Notes under the pieces: generated by a model
Seen by the model: the letters and a program-made list of their open reading frames with translations, nothing else
Database searches by the model: none
What the model was told of the DNA's origin: nothing
Part shown: positions 38,363 to 48,676 of the stretch, one piece after another
How the letters are laid out: the number at the start of each line of letters is the position of its first letter
Position numbering within the stretch: position 1 is the stretch's first letter
Source: Sphagnum compactum
Lineage: Eukaryota; Bryophyta; Sphagnopsida; Sphagnales
Reading direction: 5' to 3'
Length of the DNA stretch: 64,000 bases
NCBI GenBank assembly: GCA_965153455.1
Contig: OZ234495.1
Coordinates: 6,634,001-6,698,000, forward strand
Made by a program: the position numbers and the translations under genes

Positions 38363-41300
38363 TAAATTGAAACACAAAAAGAAAACACAACAAATACATC
38401 ATTATCCATCTCTTGATGACCACAATGAACTAGCACCCACCAATGCACCATCCATTGGATGCCCGTTTTTACTCAGATGTTGATGGACCTCAACTAAATC
38501 AATATTTGGTTTCCCCTTGGTAACCAATTCCATAAGAAGGTCTCATATAGGAAGGTCTCATACAGGCCATGTCACTAGTTGCTGCACAAGAGTCTTGGTG
38601 CTGAGACTAGGTTCATGGCATGTTGCAGAATGTGGTTAGGAGAAAGGTGGCAAATACCATATGTGAAATTCAGTCACAACTTTTAACACAGTTTTTGTAA
38701 GCCGGCTTAATTTGTGGCAAATCTGTTTGAGTGGCTGATTCAGCCTGGGGGGTGGCCAAGGGCAGATGATTCCAATTTCAGCTTCTAGCACACCCACAAG
38801 CTTGCCCTAGAGGGTTCACTCATGCATGAACTTGCTAGGGAAGCAGTGTCGGTTCTAGCTAGCCCACTCTCTAGTACGTAATTGAGGTTGCTACATACCT
38901 CTTTAGCTAGTATTAGATACTGACCTACCTATTTCACAAGGACAATAAAAACAGCCAAGCTATGGGATGCAGCTGACCCATGACTCCATTCACTCCATAG
39001 AGAGGGAAAACTGACCAAAAAACCAAAAGAGAGGATAAACAGAGTGCACCACTGCCACAATGATGATGTGTAACTCACTATTGTTATGTTACAAACACTA
39101 CGGTTGCTTGAGTCCCCTCTTTTTTAAGAGCAATTCCACAAAGACAGCAAAAAATTTCCAAATACTCCTTATGTCAGAGACCCATGATGCAGCCGTTGAG
39201 AATCATCACATAAACGTCTATAGATAAAAACCTTTACAACAGTGGTTGTGTCCTTAACACTTGTGCTTCATGTCCTCCATAGCCTAACGCTGCCTGTTGG
39301 ATCTGCCTTTGTGGTTTACCAGATCACTTGTGGTACATGGCTTTGCTAATCCTTACTAAACCCAGAAGCATCTAGGTCAAGTCTCACAAATTCAAACAAA
39401 GTCATGAAACCAATGAGCTACGGTGACTATGATATATAGGCAGAGATTTTTTAATAGGTTACTATCTATCACTTACATAACCAGATTTCGCTCAATGCAA
39501 TTCTTTTTCACTGAAATCTGACTTTTCAGTCATGATTCCCTTCTGTGGCCTACTTGAGGAAATGAATCCATGCAGCGGTTCAGCAGTCCAGCTAACTGGA
39601 TCAGCTGGAAACTTTTTTACCACCACACACCTTGTTTCAGATTTTACACCCAGATCATGGTTGCTAAAAAAAAGCTGCTCAATGACATCTTTACACGTAT
39701 CTGTTGAGGAATTCATCAACAGTAGTGTATTTGACATCTGGGTACAGTTCAGTTGCATCAACATCATTGGGTCCTAGTTCAAAGTACAGGTCCCCCTTCA
39801 CCAGCAAGGAGTAAGAGAGTGCAAGAATGCTTTTATTTGGGAAAGGCGCCTCTGCGATCACACAAACCCCACAATGAAGGTCTGCATTAAAAATCTGATG
39901 ACATAAATGATGACCTGACGCAAAGAGATGATCTGCAACTTTGTGATGGGAGTAAAGAGCTATCAAGACTATGTTGATCAAGATCATCATGGTTGCAAGA
40001 GTTAATTTACGTGGACTGACAAAAAGTTTGGACAAGACAGAAATACAGTGCTCAACAAACAAAAGAAGTGTTTTCCAAAAAGAATTGCAATAGTGGACTT
40101 TTTATCCTCTTTCTTTTACCTTCGATCTGCTTCAGTACTTCAGACTCTGGTATGTATGTCTTGTCAAGGCTGTGACCAATTTTGTTCTCCCACAGCTGCA
40201 CAATCTCATTCATGCTTTTATTGTTGGGTTCTGGACGAATCAGCAGCTGCTTGTTGAGAGTGCGAGGATCATCCACTGCTTTGATTGTGAATGTGCCAAT
40301 GTCTTCTTCAGAATTGTATACACCTGTTCACCGGACAAGCTTTGGTGAGTCACAGCTGAACCCAACAAGAAAGTAAATGCTCTACACAAGTTCCAGTGGC
40401 TGATTTTGCAGGTACTTGCAGAATGTTCCAACACATTTCCCAAAGGTAACAGCCAGTTACAGTACTATGAGATTAGATCAGGCATCACAAAATTCCTCAG
40501 ATGACGAACCTTGATGCAAGAGTTACAGGCATCAGCAGACAAAAGGGTGAGCAGATGACAGACCTTTAGCATTGCCATTACCCAAAATGGTAACTTTATC
40601 CCTTGGGAGTTTCAGCTCCTGTTGCTCAGGAGAACTAGAAAAGCTGAAAGAGCCTGAGAAAAGGCTTTCAAAGCGGAAGATCCAAGAGCCTAAGAAAAGG
40701 CCTGCAAAGCGGTAGCTATTCACAAATGTGTACGGGATGCCTGCCGCTTTAATAGCATTGCGGGCTTTTATCTTGTCCACAAATAACACATCTGTAGCTT
40801 TCATCCTGAACCTTCTCTCAGGATCATCACCGAATTCTGAAGGTAGGAATCTCTGTGCAAGCGCAGAAAAAAATGGACAATATATCAAACTCCAGAGAAA
40901 GATTTGAATCCAAGTATGAAATATACTGATCTGGTAAAAAGCTCTAGTGCACAACATGGTATCATAAATGAGGGCAGTGTCTAGCTGCAAATTACATGCT
41001 CAATGGGCACGATAATCAACCCAGCCATGATGTTCTTGTGAATGCCCACTAACCCTAAGGGTTAGAGACACACCCCATGTTCTGCACTTCAATCTCTGGA
41101 TCTTCTTCCTCGCCTCCACAATGTGTGTCACAAAATTGAGCAAGTGTTTCAAGTTATGAACCAGAGATTGACATACCGTGATGTGTCCCACTTCCTTGAT
41201 TGCTGTAATCAGATCGAGTTGATCCGGTAGTTGAGCTGTACCAAGTGTGGAGATTACAACATCCACCTGCTTCAATGCTGCCACAAGGCTCTCATGGTCC

Positions 41301-42505
41301 TTAATGTCCCCCTGCATTTTGTTGGAGTACTCAGATTGAAATCAAGGACCATGAAGCGCTAATTCTCTAATGAGGCATACCATGTCCTGTCTTTACTGAA
41401 CTTCACAAGACAAAAAAGAATTGAAGAAAGAAAAAGTTGGGGGTTGAGTCTATTTACTTCCAAAATTGTGATGCCAGAAGCCTTGAATGAATCAATCAGC
41501 TCCTTCTTTGAGGAGTGGGGTCCTGCTGTGTCTGGGCGAACCAGAGCAAAGGTGGGATGGCCCAGCCGAGCACTCGCCTTGGTGATGAATTGTCCAATTG
41601 CTCCAGTTGCTCCAACAACCAGAATCTTGCTGTTTCCCATTTTGTTTTGTTTGGTTGGATGGGAAGATCAAGACCAAATATCTGAAGACACTGAAAAACA
41701 AGATTCAGTTTGCAGGGGGGAAGCTTGAAGCAAAGACCAATTTTGAGGTGGTATATGCGTCCTTGTCCATTTCTGCCTCAAGAGCAAAAACAAGGAGAAG
41801 AATGACAAACAGCCTAGCCAAAGCTTTCAATGATTCAGCCTTGAGACTGTTTCCTCCTTTTCTGAGGGCAGACAAGCCCAATACAATATGCAAGCAAGAC
41901 TACATGTGCAGAAGAGCTCCCAAGGTGAAATGCTTCTTGCATCCAAAGTGCTTGTATACACACATTAATGCTACTTCTCCAATTTTTGGTGACAGAATGA
42001 CTGAACATGATCATCAATCCACACCGTAATTTTCCATCTCCATATGCAAATCAATGTTACAAACTTGACATTCCTTCATTCCAGTTTCAAGCTGCAAGCA
42101 TGAGCATGTACAAATGCACACAAAACAAGCTCCATCAAACAACATACAATTGGATTACTGGACGAAACAGCAAAGTATGAATGTGTCTTTATCAATAGAT
42201 GAGGAACCTCCTGCAAATTGTCAGCTTTAAAACATTCACAGAAAATTTCATATACCGGGACCAAACACCATGCTAAAATGATCACACACCCAGTGCTAAC
42301 AACAAATGCAACAAAATTTGGTTAGAGGTAGAAACCCATCAAAACAGCTTGAGAAAGAGAGAAAAATGATGATGGACAATGAACCTGCAAGTTATTGGAA
42401 GCAAGATGGAATTGGGTGGTTGACAGCTTGCTTGCACTGTGTTTTGAAAACTTCTGTAATGCACATACCCATGACAGAAGTTCTCAGATTCTTATGACAA
42501 AACAA
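38363..42505. repeat. Segmental duplication, copy B
   Basis: Direct-orientation partner of 24832-28848, about 13.5 kb downstream. It contains the intact reductase gene plus several hundred bases on both sides. The tandem repeat at the right edge of copy A (28795 onward) is absent here after about 42505. Confidence 0.9.
39691..41640 (-). CDS. Isoflavone reductase-like NADPH-dependent reductase (PCBER/NmrA family), five exons
   Basis: Exons, in coding order, are 41640-41458, 41311-41177, 40852-40564, 40323-40120 and 39851-39691. They total 972 nt (323 aa), all GT-AG and in frame. The N-terminus KILVVGATGAIGQFI carries the NADPH-binding glycine motif (residues 10-16). RFLPSEFGDDPER (107-119) is the family hallmark. 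K133 in DKIKARNAIKA aligns with the catalytic lysine of phenylcoumaran benzylic ether reductases. The C-terminal part has KAVDDPRTLNKQL, ELYPDVKYTTVDEFL and a normal end. The family reduces phenylpropanoid dimers or isoflavonoids in the cytosol; the substrate here cannot be told. Exon 3 has a serine/phenylalanine-rich insert after residue 150, partly made by an in-frame 36-bp duplication. The exon 5 acceptor was placed at 39852 because it restores the usual Q-x-E-APFP text; another, eight codons earlier, is possible. Confidence 0.88.
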
Positions 42506-43009
42506 ATTTCTTTTTCCTGAGCGCCTCCACTCCACTGCTGCTACATATACTTTCACTGCTCCTACATGTGCAACTACTATAATTACTCTCTCGAACCTTA
42601 TGCATTAAATGCTGAGTTTCAGCATTTCAAACCCAGATTTAATGAAACTTCCTTACTTTGCAGACCTCACTCAAAGAGGGGATAGCGGGTGAAAAGAGGC
42701 CCAAAGACAGGGTGAAGACAGGATGACTTTACGGATTTGATTTCTCTATTGTTTGTGAAATTTCCAAAGAAATTACTCATGTATGTCAAAAGTTCGAGGA
42801 AACTTGGTTTTTTGGAACTTGCGAGTCATCCTTCCTTCCTAGAACCTTTATTCCAGATCTTGTGAGTTTGTCTTCACGCTTACATCTGTTTTTTGGAACT
42901 TGCAAGTGCTCTTGACATAAATGTTGACTCACAAAAGGAAGTTATGAGTTGTCATATATGCTTAGATTTTTATTTTTTGGAACTTGCAGGTGCTTAAACA
43001 TTAGCACAG
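42506..43009. other. Intergenic, three spaced TTTTTGGAACTTGC words
   Basis: The word ttttttggaacttgc recurs at about 42808, 42889 and 42973 (spacing 81-84 bp), followed each time by agt or aggtg. The rest is unique AT-rich DNA. It may be a degenerate tandem repeat leading into the minisatellite. Confidence 0.4.
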
Positions 43010-43275
43010 TGCCATAATGGCATGTTTAATATGACTATTTGTGTTACTAAATGTAGTGATGTGGCATGTCCATTCTAATAAATTGTGTGACTGAATTGAT
43101 GATGTATCATGTCTATTTTAACAAATTGTGTGATTGAATTAATGATGTGGCATGTCCATTCTAACAAACTATGTGACTAAGTTGATGATGTGGCATGTCC
43201 ATTTTGTTCAATCGTGTGAATGAATGTAATGACATGGCATGTTCATTTTGACTAAATATGTGATTAAATATGATT
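43010..43275. repeat. 43-bp minisatellite, about six units
   Basis: The anchor gtggcatgtccatt or a near variant lies at 43061, 43104, 43147, 43190 and 43234, with a weaker copy at about 43017. The spacing is 43, 43, 43 and 44 bp. Between anchors the text follows cta.caaattgtgtga.tgaattgatgat. The period is very regular although bases differ between units. Confidence 0.9.
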
Positions 43276-43589
43276 ATTTTATAAAATAATTATAATATAA
43301 ATGTTATTTTATTTTTATTTCAATATATTTTCAAATTTTCAATTTCCTTTTGGATTATATTCAAATCAAATATTCTTTTAATTCGATTTTTTTTCGGAAA
43401 TTAAACTTGCAATAGGTTCAACCTAGAAAACTTGAGCATTTTAAGATGTGATTTTGAGGGTTAAAACCCTTGCTTATATTTTTTTAAAATGAGATTAATG
43501 ACTAAACAATATGGGAAATTATTTTTTAAGGAACAACTTGATCACATGAAAATTTCAATTTATTAGACCTACCACTAGACATTTAAAAA

Positions 43590-44500
43590 TAACATTTACA
43601 ACTTTTTGCACATTGTTCTATTGCTTCTAAGCTTGAAAAATATTTTGTAGTTCTCCACTTAGCACATCCAATGGTACAAATAATCTTGAAATCGATGAAG
43701 AAATGAGCAAGTTATGCCCTATGAAAGTGAAGAGGGTGATTTGCAAAACTTGAACATATTAATTCAATTTGTGTTTTTGAGTTTACACTTTTTGTATGTT
43801 GCTCCATTGCTTTTGACAATCAAACAAACTTCGTCGTTCTTTTTTTTTTCTGCATTCAATGGTATAAAAAATTGTTGAAATCCATGAAAAATTGAGCAAG
43901 TTATGCCCTTTGAAAGTGAAAAGGGTGATTTGTACAGACTGAACATAACAATTCAGTTTTTGTTTTTGAATTTAAATTGTTTGTACATTACCTTCGACAT
44001 TCAAAAACATTTTTTAATTTTCCTCTCGGTGCATCCAATATTATAAGGAATTCTCAATTTGATAAAGAAATGATAAAGATATGTTCATTGAAAGTGAAGT
44101 GGCGTGATTCAAGCACAATATTAACAACTTAAAAATTCAGTTCCCTTTTTTTTCGTTTTTTTTTTCGTACATTGTTCTATTTTTTTTCATGTTTAAAAAC
44201 ATTTTGTAAATTTCCTCTTGAGAAATCCAAAGGTGAAAAAAATTCTTAATTTGATAAAGGAATGAGCAAGTTATGCTCATTGAAAGTGAAGGGAATGATT
44301 TGCAAAAATTGACCACATGTTAGTCCAGCTTGCGTTTTTGACTTCAAACTCTTTCTACATTTTTATTTTTATTTTTACACTTTAAAAAAAAAAATTGAAG
44401 CTTAAGATAATGCATCTATAGCTTTTTAAATTATTGAGAATGGACAAGTAATGAGAAAGATATGAAACTTGAAAGTGAGGGGGGTCTATATGCTTGTTAT
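43590..44500. repeat. Satellite-like array, about 188-bp units
   Basis: The anchor gagcaagttatg...tgaaagtgaa lies at about 43705, 43894, 44072, 44264 and 44453 (spacings 189, 178, 192, 189). Each unit also has a T-rich ttgtgtttttga block, a ttgctccattg-like block and a gcatccaatggta-like block, so the whole unit is repeated, not only the anchor. About five diverged units. An open frame at 43764-43946 lies inside and is not a gene. Confidence 0.85.
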
Positions 44501-44532
44501 TTTTTTTGAATGAGGTCAACTTATGTTAATAA

Positions 44533-44632
44533 TACATGTGTAATCAAAGTGACTGACTTTAGTCACATTCGTACACATGTTAGATAAATGATTGATTTTA
44601 ATCATATATATATCACTTTGATTACACATGTA
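44533..44632. repeat. Perfect 20-bp inverted repeat with 60-bp loop
   Basis: The arm at 44533-44552 (TACATGTG...AAAGTGA) is perfectly complementary to 44613-44632 (TCACTTT...CATGTA). Inside and just outside are three small hairpin-like words: TGACTGACTTTAGTCA, TGATTGATTTTAATCA and TTGACTAATTTTAGTCA. It could be a small MITE or foldback element. Confidence 0.8.
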
Positions 44633-44934
44633 AATTAATTGACTAATTTTAGTCACAGTGCTAGTAAGTTGATTACACGTAACCACTACATAAAGTTCAC
44701 GTATGAAGTTACAATGTCTGTTTTGACTAAAATGAAATTCAAATTAGTTGCTACTTTTGTGGTTTATCAAACTGGACATGGTTAGTTATGTGGTTAAAAA
44801 TAGTTTGACTCTACGATCATGTTAGTTAAATTTCACTAATGAAAAAGGACATGGTCTTGTTGTATTGAAGATATTATTGCAACTATCGTTTCAAAGAGTG
44901 GAGTTCATGTATAGAGAAAGGTTTTCCACCTTTT

Positions 44935-45222
44935 CCCCACCATACATGGAGACGAGTGGATATTGTCATCACTAGAGAGAATTTTCGAACCTTGGTCGAC
45001 ATTGTCATTGCTAATTTGACTCGTACAAATTTGGTGCAACATGCTTTGACGATGACAACACGTGCAGCAATAGTTGCCGCTCAAAACAAAGCACGATCCT
45101 ACATAGAGCGAACATCAAAAGATGATTTCATTCCTTTTGCCATAAAGATCTATGGTTGTCTCCATCTTTGTTTTGATTCCTTTTGTACTTCTTGTGTACA
45201 TGCCAATATAGTTCGCCATTAG
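44935..45222 (+). pseudogene. Fragment of a repetitive ORF, possibly a retroelement C-terminus
   Basis: The open frame reads VDIVITRENFRTLVDIVIAN, then LTRTNLVQHAL, and DDFIPFAIKIYGCLHLCFDS before a stop. I recall similar text at the ends of repetitive plant ORFs that may derive from non-LTR retroelements, but I cannot name the family with certainty. About 90 codons are open; no reverse transcriptase or nuclease is visible upstream, where the satellite array and inverted repeat lie instead. It is most likely an isolated 3' relic rather than a gene. Confidence 0.4.
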
Positions 45223-48200
45223 CAAACCTCCTTGATACCTTCAATGCTTATATATTATTTATGATAGAGGATGGCCTTTTAGCATTATGTCTTCCACTTT
45301 AGTACTATTGGTTTGATTGTCTTGGTTTTCTTTTCATGTGTTTACATTTGCTTTGACATGCCTTGTACTTTTTGTGGATAGATTTCCATCCTTGTTTATA
45401 TATATATATATATATATATACAAGGTTTTCATCATTTGATAAGTACAGGTGCATCCTAGTGATTTTCTAATGTTTAAACTTATAGTGCAAGTGAATATTG
45501 ACATGCCTAGATCATCCAACTTTGTGTATTTTTAGAATTGTGTTAATGTTGGCAAAAAAGTACCCAAGATTATTTTGGGAGTTTAATTTTTTTAAATTCT
45601 AATGGTTTCTCTTTGCAATTTCTTGGAATTAGCAATTTGCAAAGATTTGAACCATGAAACAATGATATTTTCAACAATTGTTATGAATGAGGTAAAATAG
45701 TCAAATGTTAACATGATTCATATTTTTCTATGGATTTTAATATTTTCAAAAAAATCAAATTTGAAATAATCAATTCACATATTCACTCAAGTGAGTGCAC
45801 ATTTTCAAATTGAAGATTTGAAACACAAGTTACAATTATTTGAAAAGTCAAAAGACATCAACAAAATGACTTTCAATTTTTAAATATTTTGACAAGAAGA
45901 TCAAATCAGCTCTTTTTCAGGAGCTCAATAAATTATTAAAATTTTCTACAAATACTATAACATTTTTATTGAAATAGTTTTAACTAGAGTTGAAACAAGG
46001 AAACTATGAACCCCAAAATGACAAGCTAGTAATTTGACAAGATTCATAACTTAATAGTTTGGAATTCATGCTTGAGAGTCTTGGGAAAACATAACAATTA
46101 AATATACCTTCCACAAGGAACTCCAAAATATATTATTGGAAGGAGAATAGTGAGTCTTTTGATTCCCAAGTCCAACCCTTAACCCTTAATTGACATTTGA
46201 CCAAACCAGTCCCAATACAAAAGTTGAACCAACTTTCACAAATGTGCCCCAATGTTATGAATTTTGTCGGAATTTTAAAAGTCCAACTCGATAGAGTTGG
46301 AGAGGACTTCAAGCTGAATCCTTCAATTTATAAATGGTTCAAAAATGGATATCCCCACTGTTGAAAGTTTAGTTTTTTGAGTTTTGGGCAGCTTTCAAAA
46401 TTACAAGTTTTTGGAGGATTGCACCGAGATACCATACTTTATTGACAGTTAAAAATTCTCAAGTAAATAGATGGCATCTATATGAATGTTGCGAAAAAAA
46501 TAATGTGCAAAACCAAGTTGAAATGAGGAAGAAATGGATAATCAAACTTGGTCATGCAATGTAACATCACAAAATCATACAAAGAAATCCAAATGGGACA
46601 TTGTAAACGTGAAAAAGATAATATGACATGTCCCCTATATCATATCATAGGGTTGTCAATCTTTAACCTTCTACATTGAAGGTAGGAGAAACAATGAAAT
46701 GATAGACCATACTGGTTCATTGTGATGTTTAAAAAGTTAATGTGTCTTACAAATGTGAGTTGTTCATGTTTAGTTTGGGCATCGTTTTGACTCCAAATTA
46801 TATTAACTACATTCTTTTTTGTTTTGCGTAATTTTACATGACCATGAACTCAACCTAGTCTCATCTTGAAGCTCTCACACTTTACATTGTGACAACTAGA
46901 AAGTGCACTTGAGTTTATATTTTGTTACAAAAATGAGAATTTATAGTTTATTATGGATAAACCAAATCAATTCAAGTTAAGTTTCACTATAATTTGAATT
47001 GAAAAGGTGTTAAAATTAATAAAGTTAAGAAGGTGTTGCAAGAAATTGTTAACAATTAGCTAAATAATATTTGGTAAATGTTTGGTATATCACAATATGT
47101 GGAATATGATCTAAAGGATTTTAACCATTTTTTAATGGGTATGTTCATTTCAAGATACTATTATGGTACATGTCTTGTGATTTTCTCAATTATTACATAT
47201 CAATTTAATATAATTGGAATGATTAATTTCATCTTTGTATCCCATATTGGTCTTAATAATAAGCAAAATGTTTTGCAACAATCCTAGGTATGAACATAAT
47301 GGTTCAAGAACCTCACTCTAGCTAGTCTAATATATGCACTCATGTACTTTTTATTAAAGACTAACATAAAAAGTTCTATCAACTATGTTGTGAGCCTTGG
47401 TCGAATCCGAGACCTATAGTTCTGGAGTAGGATGACAAAGTACAAGTCAAGATGCAACAAGAAATAAGAAATTGTGCAAAGATTTGACCCAAAAAATTGG
47501 CAACAATTTTCAAATCCTCCCCAATAGCAGATGCACTATTAAATACTAGACCCTAAACATTCCTATGCATACCAAGACATAACTAAAAGTTGTTGTTGCC
47601 CAGATATGAATAGGAGTTGTTTTATTAGTTCATCATTGGATAGTTCAATGGGAGAGAGAATCGAACTTGTAGACATTGGCAATTTTCTATGAAGATCGAG
47701 TAATTGGATTTTTGGGCTTGTGATTGCACTTGCTTGATCTCATGAAGTGTATGCTCTTGATGGTGACTGTCATAGACAAAGGTCATGTAACCTCAAACAG
47801 ATTCTGCAGAGTTGTTTACTTTACTTGTTGCAAAAGGTTAGGGTATCTCCACCAGCAACAAGATAATGGTACCCTGTTTGAGGTACAATCTTTAAACTGC
47901 ACCAAACTCAGTTTGGAGTTTGAACCTGTAAATATCTGCATTATAAAATGATCTCCAGAAGGGCCAAGAAGAGAAAATAACATCCAACTGGAGGATTTGA
48001 GATAGAAGGTGGTGCTATTGTAAAAAATCCATCAATTGCAGATCAGTGCATGCACCATCTGCCCATGCCTCTCAATACCCAACCAAATTTGTTCTAAGTT
48101 TGAATCAAGAGAAGTTACAATGGTCAAAACTTGAAAGTACCAATGCAGAGAACTGCATGTCTGAAGCCATGGCTTCTTCCACAGGGACCTACAGTCAACA

Positions 48201-48676
48201 AAAAAAACTGGAGAAATCAAGTGAACAGGTAACTGCAAGATATGCCTGAACACCATGATCAAGTCTTCTTTCAACTAGGCAACACATTGGACCAAGAAAG
48301 TCCACATAAATGTACTGTAATGCAGCTATCAACTTTTCTCTCTTTTCTTTGATCAAGAGGACAAAGATATTATCACCCCAACAATATATACTAAAATGGC
48401 AGTCACCAAGACTTTATGCAGAAGAGAACAACCATGGTCTAGAAATACTGGATAGGATCCAGTGCAAAGAAACAGAGGCATCTTGCCACGACTCAGACAA
48501 GAGACTACAAATAATTTGAGAATCCCCAGCACCTTTAATTCAAAAAAATTGTAATTGCCACAACTCCAATGTGGTTGATATGCACAATTGTGAAGCCCAT
48601 TTCTCCCAGACAGAAAAGTTGTGCTGAGGCATGTCTTGATTAGAAGCTGCAAATTGTACAATTACCTTCTTGTTAT
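45223..48676. other. Intergenic region upstream of TRAPPC12 last exon
   Basis: No recognised gene. It contains a (TA)n run at 45397-45420 and a 7-bp hairpin at 46283-46300 (ccaactc-gata-gagttgg). The segment from about 47700 has a higher GC content and probably includes the 3' untranslated region of the TRAPPC12 gene, which ends at 48677 on the minus strand. Confidence 0.5.
45397..45420 (+). repeat. (TA)n microsatellite
   Basis: Twelve uninterrupted TA units. Confidence 0.95.

Noticed and set aside
43010-44500. CRISPR-like regular spacing
   Set aside because: The whole unit is repeated with no unique spacers between conserved repeats, the context is a plant genome, and no cas genes are present; it is a minisatellite and satellite-like array.
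47390-47430. tRNA-like phrase ggtcgaatccgag
   Set aside because: It lacks acceptor stem, D-arm and anticodon arm pairing; it is a chance T-arm-like word.
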